This document shows, in pieces, positions 38,701 through 45,153 of a DNA stretch of 64,000 nt (position 1 is the first letter of the stretch; each line of letters opens with the position of its first letter). Below the pieces are notes generated by a model, which made no database searches, had not been told where the DNA came from, and saw only the letters and a list, made by a program, of their open reading frames with translations. The position numbers and the translations under genes were made by a program. The stretch is from Streptomyces sp. NBC_00654 (GTDB lineage Bacteria; Actinomycetota; Actinomycetes; Streptomycetales; Streptomycetaceae), in NCBI RefSeq assembly GCF_026341775.1, contig NZ_JAPEOB010000001.1, positions 2,108,001 through 2,172,000 of the forward strand. The letters run 5' to 3'.

Positions 38701-38815
38701 CGGGTGCGAGAAGGCCGAGGAGCAGGGGCAGCGCCAGCGCCACCGCTGTCCCCGCCCTCGCGGGACGCCGCCGTCTCTGCCGTCGCGATGGGCGCTGCCG
38801 TGATCGAAGTCGCAT
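35798..38815 (-). CDS. Large secreted clan GH-A glycosidase with C-terminal CBM9-like domain, paralogue 2
   Basis: A 1005-residue secreted enzyme, starting at ATG 38815 (an in-frame upstream ATG at 38881 adds residues that do not look like a signal). A twin-arginine-rich signal region to about 45 is followed by a disordered Ala/Ser linker, an N-terminal beta domain (about 80-165), the TIM barrel with candidate acid/base in SLEVWNEYYGG and nucleophile in WITEQGWTS, two beta-sandwich domains, and a C-terminal domain of the CBM9/DOMON-like type (DMWATWDERNLYVSAVV ... GDSIGIGVQ). It probably binds and cuts a plant or microbial polysaccharide. It is divergent from the LacI gene at 38980, which likely represses it. 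Confidence 0.82.
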   Translation of the reverse strand: MRLRSRQRPSRRQRRRRPARAGTAVALALPLLLGLLAPAPASAAATGSGAADADRRASAAPAASATPATSATDDVKVEVTTPGNLFDPGQRATFGVLAARDRSVPWTVRDYRGRTVESGTAAVDPATGKGSVDAGELPLGYYTLTLRGSSADGAPLSRTAGFAVQHPGPDPKLTTDSFFGVNHHHRSAPGDAWDDSTLLAARGGMDALRVDSTYWRSIENPKGQYQWPEATERVTAGFGDRGQNGLMLLGFGNSDYGGVPSTPAAYEGFGKYAGKVAEQAGGRIESLEVWNEYYGGFSSGVCSQSAKCYAKLLAAAYPAVKAADPKITMVGASSFKVPLDWFEELFSLGALKHMDAVSIHPYRAPGTPEGVDLDIAGLKRLMRKYNDGEELPIWITEQGWTSADRNGIGVSEQTQAQSTARALLEAKAAGIARYYWYDLVNDGNGPSNGEHNFGLLRAAGPEATGLNPKPSYLAYATTARELTGSAFTGRLRTGDRDLHAYAFAPAPGSPGAGASTTALWSSDRTDKPVRVRATKPVTVVDMLGAERVLEPVGGWVHLTATGEPVYLRAAVSKVEKSSLLSLSTPREIAAGSDVPVTATVDNRAAAGHGTASARRTAVFEIEGERVTVSAAPGRRASAVLKVPAGATPGSRGLAAAVTLGGKRAGAVATGTEVAARSVSVDVSPDMSVKHGSRTDRLAVTVTNHSPDKPVTVTGIDWSFGDRTGRIDGAGVEAAGAEGAGGKNAADRHRVPPLGSRTYRAGIEGASAYSVQPVAVTAEFADGQTAGDNDSFGFSPIGRATPRLVDGKLTGLAGVPKVDLSEVGTYQGIAPSVTDGDMWATWDERNLYVSAVVREKDYRAPEKVAWLPAGDSIGIGVQPGKPGEGLGRWGADWYMLYAGDTTQEGPGVFVESLPKDYPVGSVEGADVRVARDAVAGTTTYLVSVPWKRIAPLSPADPSFSLTLTVNKNDGVQRDKYRSLGLDGWQTWGDGLNNWKLVRYQQVQLTR

Positions 38816-38863
38816 GGTGTGAACTCCCTGGTCGTCGCGCGGAACCGCCGCGCCGAAGCATGT

Positions 38864-38879
38864 GCGCAAGCGGTTGCTC
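38864..38879. promoter_or_regulatory. LacI operator candidate O1
   Basis: GCGCAAGCGGTTGCTC has inverted ends GCAA-N4-TTGC. Its outer halves match the reverse complement of the copy at 38945 (consensus GCGCAA-N4-TTGCTC). It is 49 bp upstream of the glycosidase ATG. Confidence 0.7.
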
Positions 38880-38944
38880 ATCGCGGCACAGACTGTTCCG
38901 GGCCCATGCTGGTGTCAAGAGTTAAACCGGTAAATCCCTTGAGC

Positions 38945-38960
38945 GAGCAAGCAGTTGCGC
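38945..38960. promoter_or_regulatory. LacI operator candidate O2
   Basis: GAGCAAGCAGTTGCGC is the mirror-oriented partner of O1, 81 bp away centre to centre and 20 bp upstream of the LacI ATG. Two sites at this distance allow looping over the divergent promoters. Confidence 0.7.
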
Positions 38961-38979
38961 AGCTCGGTAGGGTGGGGCC

Positions 38980-40005
38980 ATGTCGGAACGGAACAGGGTC
39001 ACCCTGAGCGATGTCGCGGCGGTCGCCGGAGTGTCGCTCTCCACGGCGTCGCGGGCGCTGAACGGCGGCGGGCGGATCTCCCAGGCGACCCGGGCGCGCA
39101 TCGCGGAGGCCGCCCTCCGGCTGGACTTCCGCCCCAACGCGCTGGCCCAGTCGTTCGCGCTGGGACGCAGCCGGACGATCGGCATCCTCGCCCACAACGC
39201 GCGAGGTGCGTTCACCGAACCGGTGCTGGTCGGCGCGGTCGCCCATCTGGGGAGCCGGGAACAGGCGTGCCTGCTCTACGACATGGGGCGCGACCCGGAC
39301 GTGCTGGCCGAGAGCGTCCGCAGACTGCAGGCCCGCCGGGTGGACGGGCTGCTGGTCCTGGGTGACGGTCTGCATGCCCGACTGCGTTCCCTCACCGGCG
39401 AGTTCTCCGTCCCGGTGGTGTACGCGCACGGTCTCACCGACCGCCCGGACGACGCCTGTTACGTACCGGACAGCGAGATGGCCGGGCGGCTGGCCGGTGA
39501 GCATCTGCTGTCCCTCGGCAGGCGGCACATCGCCCACATCACCGCCGGGGAGCACGACACCGCGGCGACGGGACGGGAGCGGGGTCTGCTGGCCGTACTG
39601 GCCGAAGCGGGGCTGTCCGCCGCGGCCGACACGCTCCGGGGCGACTGGAGCCGGGCCTCGGGCGCGGCGGTCTGCCGCCGGCTGCTCGCGTCCGGAGTCC
39701 GGTTCGACGCGGTGTTCTGCGGCAATGACCAGATCGCCCTGGGCGTGGAGTCCGTCCTGCTGGAGGCCGGCAGGCGAGTCCCGGACGATGTCGCGCTGGT
39801 CGGGGTGGACAACTGGGAGACGGTGATCAGCGGCCAGGGCACCCGCCACCTGACGACCGTCGACACCGGCCTGGCGGGCCTCGGCGCGGCCGCGGGCGCA
39901 CAGGTGGCGGACGGCCGTGACGACCCCGGCGTACACGCCCACCCGTGCACGCTGGTGGTCGGCGCGACGACGTCCGACGGCCCCGCCCCGCCGTCCCCCG
40001 TGTGA
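38980..40005 (+). CDS. LacI-family regulator divergent from glycosidase genes
   Basis: A 341-residue repressor: helix-turn-helix VTLSDVAAVAGVSLSTASRA at 7-26, hinge, and a sugar-binding effector domain ending in VALVGVDNWETV...LTTVDTGL. The C-terminus is somewhat degenerate and Pro-rich. It is divergent from the 1005-residue glycosidase, with paired symmetric sites between them, so it should repress that enzyme, probably its paralogue and itself until a degradation product appears. RBS is weak (GTAGGGTGGGG). Confidence 0.88.
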   Translation: MSERNRVTLSDVAAVAGVSLSTASRALNGGGRISQATRARIAEAALRLDFRPNALAQSFALGRSRTIGILAHNARGAFTEPVLVGAVAHLGSREQACLLYDMGRDPDVLAESVRRLQARRVDGLLVLGDGLHARLRSLTGEFSVPVVYAHGLTDRPDDACYVPDSEMAGRLAGEHLLSLGRRHIAHITAGEHDTAATGRERGLLAVLAEAGLSAAADTLRGDWSRASGAAVCRRLLASGVRFDAVFCGNDQIALGVESVLLEAGRRVPDDVALVGVDNWETVISGQGTRHLTTVDTGLAGLGAAAGAQVADGRDDPGVHAHPCTLVVGATTSDGPAPPSPV

Positions 40006-40099
40006 GCGCCGCCCGCGGAAACCCCGGACCGGACGGGAACTCCGACGGCACGGAGCCCGACAACTGGAGGAGAACGCCCCGGACCGGACAGGAGACCGT

Positions 40100-40843
40100 A
40101 TGAAACCCATGAACCGACGCGAGGTGCTCCGTACCTCCACCGCGCTGGGCGCCACCGGCGTGCTGGCGGGCGTCGCGAGCCCAGCGGCAGCGGCGGCGGG
40201 GGAGCGGAGTGCGAGAGGGAAACCGGCCGGTCCCTTCCGGGTCCAGGTCGTCATGTACGAAGGGGTGGAGGAACTCGACTTCGCCGCACCGTACGAGGTC
40301 TTCTCCGCCGCCAAGTTCTTCACCTCGCGGCCGGTGACGGTCGACTACGTCAGGGCCTCCGGACCGGCCGGCGTCACCGCCGCCTACGGCACGCGCCTGC
40401 GCGACATCGGCCCCTGGGAGCCCGAAGAGGCCGATGTGCTGGTCGTGCCCGGCGGCGGCTACGCCCGGCGGGACAGCCCCGGAGTGTGGGCCGAGATCAA
40501 CAGGGGCACCCTGCCGCGCGCGCTGGCGGCGGCGGTACGCCCCGGGCTCACGATCGGCGCGCTGTGCACGGGCGTCATGCTCTGCTCGGCCGCGGGCCTG
40601 ACCCGTGGGCGCCCCTGCACCACCCATCAGCGCGCCCGTGCGGACCTGGAGCAGCAGGGCGGCGTACTGAAGAACGCCCGCGTCGTCGACGACGGCGATC
40701 TGGTGACCGCGGGCGGTATCACCTCGGGACTGGAGCTCGCGCTGTGGATCGTCCGCCGTGAGCTCGGCCCGGACGCCGCGACCGGCATCGAGAGCATGCT
40801 GGAGTACGAAGCACGGGGCACGGTCTGGTCGTCCCCGCGCTGA
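40100..40843 (+). CDS. DJ-1/PfpI-family protein with twin-arginine signal
   Basis: A 247-residue exported protein. The N-terminus NRREVLRTSTALGATGV is a Tat signal, with cleavage near AAAAAGE (about 37). The DJ-1/PfpI domain has the E residue at VVMYEGVEELDF, GGGYARRD, and the nucleophile elbow with Cys in IGALCTGVMLCSAAGL, as in isonitrile hydratase and AraC-linked ThiJ proteins. The export signal is unusual for this mostly cytoplasmic family. ACAGGAG precedes the ATG. Reaction unknown (hydratase, amidase or deglycase-like). Confidence 0.85.
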   Translation: MKPMNRREVLRTSTALGATGVLAGVASPAAAAAGERSARGKPAGPFRVQVVMYEGVEELDFAAPYEVFSAAKFFTSRPVTVDYVRASGPAGVTAAYGTRLRDIGPWEPEEADVLVVPGGGYARRDSPGVWAEINRGTLPRALAAAVRPGLTIGALCTGVMLCSAAGLTRGRPCTTHQRARADLEQQGGVLKNARVVDDGDLVTAGGITSGLELALWIVRRELGPDAATGIESMLEYEARGTVWSSPR

Positions 40844-40947
40844 AGGCTGTCCCGCCGACCGTACGCACGGGCGGTGGGCCGGTGGTCCGCCGGCGCGCGC
40901 TCCGGGGCGGGGCGGTGGCCCGCCGGCCCGCGTACCGGCCCCGCACG

Positions 40948-40997
40948 CCGAGCGCCCGCCTCCCTCCCCGTGAGGGGAAGGGAAGGCGGGCGCGCTC
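40948..40997. terminator. Bidirectional hairpin terminator
   Basis: GAGCGCCCGCCTCCCTCCCC (about 40950-40969) faces GGGGAAGGGAAGGCGGGCGCGCTC (to about 40997) across a GTGA loop, with small bulges. It lies between the convergent DJ-1 and YceI genes. Confidence 0.7.
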
Positions 40998-41023
40998 GTT
41001 CCGGGGCGTGGCACCCGGGAGGA

Positions 41024-41644
41024 TCAGGCCTGCGGTGCGGCGGCCTTGATCGCGGAGATGTCGAAGTTCAGCTTGACCTTGTCGCTGACCATCACGCCGC
41101 CGGTCTCCAGCGCCGCGTTCCAGGTCAGGCCCCAGTCGGAGCGCAGGATGTCCGCGCTGCCCTCGAAGCCGACGCGCTCGTTGCCGTAGACGTCGGTGGC
41201 GGAGCCGTTGAACTCCAGGTCGATGGCGAGGGGACGCGTGACGTCCTTGATGGTGAGGTCGCCGGTGACGCGGTACTTGTCGCCGCCGAGCTGCTCCGCC
41301 CGCGTGGAGCGGAACGTCATGAGGGGGAACTTCTGGGCATCGAAGAAGTCGCCGCTGACCAGGTGGCCGTCACGGTCCGCGATGCCGGTGTCGACGCTGG
41401 CGATCTTGACGTCGATGGAGGCCGCCGAGTTGGCCGGGTCGGCCCCGTCCAGCTTCAGGGAGCCCTCGTGCTCACCGAAGGAGCCCCGCACATTGGTGAC
41501 CATGGCGTGACGCACGGTGAAGCCGATGCTGCTGTGGGCCGGGTCGATCGCGTAGTCGCCGGTCAGGGCGGCGAGCGCGGGGTCCACCGCGGGGGTCTCG
41601 GCGGCGGTCGGGGTGGCAGTGGACTTGCGGTTGAACAGAGCCAT
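41024..41644 (-). CDS. YceI-family protein
   Basis: A 206-residue lipocalin-like protein. The YceI core is clear: YAIDPAHSSIGFTVRHAMV, GSFGEHEG, FDAQKFPLMTFRS, LTIKDVTRPLAIDLEF. There is no signal peptide, as in the cytoplasmic actinobacterial members; the first 30 residues are a short Ala/Thr-rich extension. YceI proteins bind isoprenoid or amphiphilic ligands such as polyprenol or ubiquinone. ATG at 41644 with GGAGG upstream. A 17-bp palindrome lies about 90 bp upstream and probably is its operator (MarR-like regulators are usual partners). Confidence 0.9.
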   Translation of the reverse strand: MALFNRKSTATPTAAETPAVDPALAALTGDYAIDPAHSSIGFTVRHAMVTNVRGSFGEHEGSLKLDGADPANSAASIDVKIASVDTGIADRDGHLVSGDFFDAQKFPLMTFRSTRAEQLGGDKYRVTGDLTIKDVTRPLAIDLEFNGSATDVYGNERVGFEGSADILRSDWGLTWNAALETGGVMVSDKVKLNFDISAIKAAAPQA

Positions 41645-41736
41645 GGCTCCTCCTCGGGGGACGTTTCGAGCGGCGGGGTACCGATGTCGTCGGTGTTGTT
41701 TAACCTTCAACGAGATTCACTGTAGAGCAATCTAGT

Positions 41737-41753
41737 TCAATGTTCAACATTGA
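41737..41753. promoter_or_regulatory. 17-bp palindrome upstream of YceI gene
   Basis: TCAATGTTCAACATTGA has perfect 8-bp arms around one C. It lies in an AT-rich promoter zone. A related TTGTTTAACCTTCAA motif sits nearer the start at about 41696. The regulator is not encoded next to it. Confidence 0.65.
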
Positions 41754-41987
41754 GGGGTTCGGGGGCTCCGGGCGCCCTTCGGTGACCGCCGGGCCGCCGT
41801 CCGGGCCCCTTGCGGTCGAGGGTCTCCCGGGTCATGCGCCGGGCCGGGTGTCGCGATGTTCACCGCATGGCAACATGCCGACCTCTGGCGGACGCGCGTA
41901 GATCTCGGGCACTATCTCCTTGCCCGGTGTGTGCGTTCCGCGCGCCCGGCCACCCCATAAATTGTCATGAGCAGGAGGAATCCCCCC
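41754..41987. other. Intergenic region, no gene
   Basis: About 230 bp between the YceI operator and the M15-like gene. Apart from the promoter of the following gene (AT-richer around 41955-41968) and its RBS I see nothing supported here. Confidence 0.4.
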
Positions 41988-42521
41988 ATGGTGCCCCAGG
42001 CCACCCGCCCGAGACTCCGCTCCGCCCTCACCGCCCTGGCCCTTGTCCTCGGCGCGCTCTTCGCCCCCGGTATCGGCGTGCTCGGCAGCGGCGCCACCCA
42101 GGCGCACGCCGACACCAAGCTCACCCACGCGCAGGCGACCTCCCGGTTCAGCTCGTCCGGGATCACCTGGTCGTCGTCGGGCGGCTGCTCCGACCGGAAC
42201 GTGCCCACGTGTACGTCCTTCGACCAGCTGAACCTGGCGACCGCCCAGGGCGCCCAGACCCTGAAGGGCGCCACGGGCTGTGCGCTCAACATCACCGGCG
42301 GCACCGAGACCGGGCACGCCGGCGGCACGTACTCCCACTGGAACGGCTACAAGCTCGACTTCGCCAAGAGCACCTGCGTCACCAACTACGTCAAGGGTGT
42401 CTTCACCTACATAGGCGTGCGGGGTGACGGTGCGCCCCAGTACCAGTCCGGCTCCGGCAACATCTACGCGGACGAGGGCAACCACTGGGACGTGACGTTC
42501 TACAACTGCGGCGGCTGCTGA
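41988..42521 (+). CDS. Small secreted M15-like (VanY-type) peptidase candidate
   Basis: A 177-residue secreted protein with a signal peptide to about A41. Start ATG 41988 is chosen because GCAGGAGGAA precedes it; an upstream ATG at 41967 would overlap that RBS. The mature part has SHWNGYKLDF with H117 and D124 in the HxxGxxxD spacing of D-Ala-D-Ala peptidases (M15), and a later NHWDVTF (H166, W167) matching the third zinc ligand position. Six cysteines (67, 75, 98, 130, 174, 177) suggest three disulfides. It is smaller than most M15 enzymes, so activity is inferred from the motif only. Confidence 0.7.
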   Translation: MVPQATRPRLRSALTALALVLGALFAPGIGVLGSGATQAHADTKLTHAQATSRFSSSGITWSSSGGCSDRNVPTCTSFDQLNLATAQGAQTLKGATGCALNITGGTETGHAGGTYSHWNGYKLDFAKSTCVTNYVKGVFTYIGVRGDGAPQYQSGSGNIYADEGNHWDVTFYNCGGC

Positions 42522-42542
42522 CCGAGCCTCCCGCGAACGTAC

Positions 42543-42574
42543 GGGTGCCCCCGTCCCGCCGGACGGGGGCACCC
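42543..42574. terminator. Bidirectional hairpin terminator
   Basis: Perfect 14-bp arms GGGTGCCCCCGTCC (42543-42556) and GGACGGGGGCACCC (42561-42574) with a CGCC loop, between convergent genes. Confidence 0.9.
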
Positions 42575-42604
42575 GCGTGTGTGGAGGCGCCGGGGCCTCA
42601 CCCG

Positions 42605-43264
42605 TCAGTAGATGGGGTCGACCGAGGGGCCTTCCTGTGCGAGCAGGTCGCGGGCGAACTGCTCCCACTGCGCGTACCGGTCGGGATAGGCGGAACGCTG
42701 CACCGCCTGGCACACCTCACCGGGCGCCATGGACTCCCAGCCGGCGATCTGGATCAACCCGGGGTTGTTGCCGAACGGGGCCACCCCGTAGAAGGACTTG
42801 GACGAGGTGGCGACATCCGTGATCTGCTCCGGAGTGCCCCAGCCCATGCTGGGCCGCTGCTGGAAGATGCCCAGCGAGTCATGGTCCACGGGGACCGTGT
42901 AATTGACGAACTTCGACTCCTGCATCGCCGTCATCAGGGCGATGACCTGACCCTGCTCCGGTATCTGCGCGCCTTTCCCGACGCCGATGACGGTACGGGC
43001 GTTGGCGAGTTCCTCCGGCCCGAGATCGGACGGCGCGGCGAAGACCGTGCGCAATTCGCTGTCCGGGGCGGCGTCGAGCAGCCGTGCGGTGGCGGCGTCC
43101 ACGGAACCGGTGGGGCGGAGTCCGTGGTTCGCCTGGAAGGCGCGCAGGCCATGGGATGTGGGGTCGGGGGTGGGCGCGGCATGGGCGGTGGCCGGAAGGG
43201 CGAGCAGAATTCCGGCAGCGGCCAGGCTCGCGAACATGCGGTGGGGGGTTCTGTTCTTTCGCAT
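42605..43264 (-). CDS. Secreted transglycosylase-like protein with peptidoglycan-binding segment
   Basis: A 219-residue protein with a signal peptide (1-29). Residues about 35-65 (LRAFQANHGLRPTGSVDAAT) are a short PG_binding_1-like repeat. The C-terminal domain has VIALMTAMQESKF, DHDSLGIFQQRPSMGWGTPEQI and KSFYG, the pattern of actinobacterial lysozyme-like/transglycosylase proteins, with the Glu of MQES as likely catalytic acid. It should act on cell-wall glycan strands outside the cell. No convincing RBS before ATG 43264; the frame is open much further upstream but only as an overlap of the opposite gene. Confidence 0.8.
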   Translation of the reverse strand: MRKNRTPHRMFASLAAAGILLALPATAHAAPTPDPTSHGLRAFQANHGLRPTGSVDAATARLLDAAPDSELRTVFAAPSDLGPEELANARTVIGVGKGAQIPEQGQVIALMTAMQESKFVNYTVPVDHDSLGIFQQRPSMGWGTPEQITDVATSSKSFYGVAPFGNNPGLIQIAGWESMAPGEVCQAVQRSAYPDRYAQWEQFARDLLAQEGPSVDPIY

Positions 43265-43513
43265 ACAGCACGGTGTCGCGCCCGGTATCGCAAAGTCAAG
43301 GCCGTTGCAGGAAAGGCGAGTTGGGCCTTCGGGGGATGCCCCGTCCGGCGGCATCCCTTTCAGCGGTCGGACCAATGGCAGAGAATTCGCGCCGGTCAAC
43401 ACCACCTGTTGCGCGCGGACTTCGCGCCCTACGATCCGAAAGGTGCGGCGGAGCGGCCGAATGGCCGGCCGTGTCGCACAGCCCGCAGCGAGCCCTCCCC
43501 ACAGGAGCTGTCC

Positions 43514-44659
43514 ATGCAGCAATCCCCCCAACCGCAGGGCCCTCATGCGCAGGGTCCCGATCCGCAGGACCTGGATCCGCGGGGCTCCCGCTCCCTGAGC
43601 CGCCGTTCCCTCCTGAGGGCCGGTACGGGCGCCGCCCTCGCCGCGGCGGGCATCGCCGCGGGCACCGCGCAGGCGACCGCCACCGAGCGCGGCGCGAGGC
43701 TGATCACCGGCGCCAGGATCCGCAACCTCACCGGCCCCGCGGAGACCGGCCGCTTCGCCGCCCCCTGGACCGACCTGGGCATCCCCGCCCGCTGCCCCGA
43801 CGGCACCATGCTCCTCGTCGGTGGCGACACCTTCGACGGCGGTGGCGTCGGCGGCCCCGACTGGCGGGCCCCGGTGGGTCTGCGCGCCCGCAACCCCTCC
43901 CTCGGCTCGCTCGTCATCGACGACAGCGTCGGAGGCGCCCACGCCGAGAGCCTGGTTCCCGAAGGACACGACGGCGGCACCACCGCCATTCCCTCCGACG
44001 TGTTCACCATCGGCGACACGATGTACATGCACCTGATGCGCGGGGTGATCTACCAGACGCACCACTCCGACTTCTGGCGCTCCCGGGACAGCGGGGAGAC
44101 CTGGGAATACCTCTGCCAATGGCCGGGCGACCAGTACAACGGGCAGTTCCAGCAGAAGACATACGCGGTGGCGGACGACGGGTACTGCTACGTCCTGTCC
44201 ACCGTCTTCAATCGCGATGTGACATCGGACCTGCTGCTCCACCGGGTTCCGCAGGACGCCCTGGGAAATCCCGCCGCCTACGAACCCTGGGGTTACGCCA
44301 ATGGCGCCTGGGCCTGGGGGAACCACCCGACCTCGGTCTCCGGACCGCGCCGCTGGGGCGAGATCTGTTTCCGGGCCATGGACGGGAAGTACGCCCTCAC
44401 CTGGCTCAACATGGACCCGCTCGACATGCGCGCGCAGATCTTCCCGCTGCCGACATCCAACCTGTTCGCCACACCGGAACAGACGATCATCGTGCCCACC
44501 GTGCCCGGACTGGAATTCGGCAACGCGGTGGCGAGCCCGTACGGCGGGTTCATCATCCCGGGCTCGACCTTCGGCGACTTCCACATCGCGGTCAGCCAGT
44601 GGTACGACGACCAGAACTACCGGGTGATGCAGTACCGCATCAACGGGCTGAGCGTGTAA
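43514..44659 (+). CDS. DUF4185 protein, possible GH183 endo-D-arabinanase
   Basis: A 381-residue exported protein with a Tat signal (SRRSLLRAGTGAALAAAG). The rest is a DUF4185 five-bladed propeller-like domain: DGTMLLVGGDTFDG near the start, MYMHLMRGV, SRDSGETWEY (Asp-box-like), and the final ASPYGGFIIPGS with FHIAVSQWY. DUF4185 members were recently shown to be endo-D-arabinanases (GH183) acting on mycobacterial-type arabinan, as I recall; whether this one does is unproven. It neighbours two wall-lytic candidates. The last 20 bp, including the stop, are duplicated in tandem just downstream. Confidence 0.82.
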   Translation: MQQSPQPQGPHAQGPDPQDLDPRGSRSLSRRSLLRAGTGAALAAAGIAAGTAQATATERGARLITGARIRNLTGPAETGRFAAPWTDLGIPARCPDGTMLLVGGDTFDGGGVGGPDWRAPVGLRARNPSLGSLVIDDSVGGAHAESLVPEGHDGGTTAIPSDVFTIGDTMYMHLMRGVIYQTHHSDFWRSRDSGETWEYLCQWPGDQYNGQFQQKTYAVADDGYCYVLSTVFNRDVTSDLLLHRVPQDALGNPAAYEPWGYANGAWAWGNHPTSVSGPRRWGEICFRAMDGKYALTWLNMDPLDMRAQIFPLPTSNLFATPEQTIIVPTVPGLEFGNAVASPYGGFIIPGSTFGDFHIAVSQWYDDQNYRVMQYRINGLSV

Positions 44660-44679
44660 TCAACGGGCTGAGCGTGTAA
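44640..44679. repeat. 20-bp tandem duplication at the gene end
   Basis: TCAACGGGCTGAGCGTGTAA occurs at 44640-44659 (end of the DUF4185 gene with its stop) and again, identical, at 44660-44679. It abuts the MITE-like element at 44680, so it may be a by-product of its insertion. Confidence 0.95.
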
Positions 44680-44839
44680 AGGCTGTCCCGTCATTCCTGG
44701 CGGGCGCGCGACGACTGCTACGGCACCTCGCGGCGTTTCCGGGACATCCGCATACATCCCGTATGCGGATGTCCCTGCGCCTTGCGATGCACCGCATCCG
44801 GCGCCGCGCGCTGATTGTCCAGGGACGACGGGACAGCCT
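44680..44839. mobile_element. MITE-like element with terminal inverted repeats
   Basis: The left end AGGCTGTCCCGTCATTCCTG (from 44680) matches the reverse complement of the right end (to 44839), which reads AGGCTGTCCCGTCGTCCCTG; 19 of 21 positions agree. The 160-bp element carries no gene. Its centre is a perfect 15-bp inverted repeat (44741-44755 with 44761-44775, 5-nt loop). Small size, long terminal repeats and inner hairpin fit a non-autonomous transposon. No clear target duplication apart from the neighbouring 20-bp repeat. Confidence 0.8.
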
Positions 44840-45153
44840 GAGCGGCAGTACAGGCCACTGCCGAGCCGCCCCACGGCTTTCACCGAGGCGGGCGGGGGAG
44901 TCCGCGGACGGCTCCGATCAGCCGACGCGCCCCGCTGAACGCCGGCTGCGAGCGTTCCCCTGCGGCTTTACGAAACCATGCGATCGCCGGTTTACAAAAC
45001 CACACGATTGGCAGGTCATGGCCGGGCGAACAGGGGGAATGCCTGGACAAAGGAGGTGACCAGGACAGCCGTACAGCCATGGGACCAGACACTTCCTGCT
45101 GTCCGTGAATCCGACTTCGCGTTGAGGGCAGCCGACGCAGGAAATGAGGACCC
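44840..45153. other. Control region of the quinoprotein-type cluster
   Basis: About 310 bp with no supported gene. It holds the paired repeats at 44964 and 44989. AAAGGAGGTGA at 45049-45059 is a full match to the 16S rRNA anti-SD but no good frame starts at a proper distance after it (an ATG at 45079 opens only nine codons). The first gene begins at 45154 with its own weaker RBS. Confidence 0.5.
44964..45008. promoter_or_regulatory. Paired palindromic direct repeats, candidate operator
   Basis: TTTACGAAACCATGCGAT (44967-44984) and TTTACAAAACCACACGAT (44991-45008) match at 15 of 18 positions with a 24-bp period. Each overlaps a small palindrome (GGCTTTACGAAACC and GGTTTACAAAACC). Direct repeats on nearly the same face of the helix suggest cooperative binding by a regulator not encoded here. 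Confidence 0.55.

Noticed and set aside
40844..40856. AGGCTGTCCCGCC resembles the end of the MITE-like element (12 of 13 bases)
   Set aside because: No matching inverted end was found in the following few hundred bases, so a single half-end is not an element.
45049..45108. Nine-codon frame MGPDTSCCP or a 33-codon GTG frame after the perfect SD
   Set aside because: The ATG is 19 bases beyond the SD and the GTG lies inside it; the longer frame has poor GC3 bias. Not supported as a gene.
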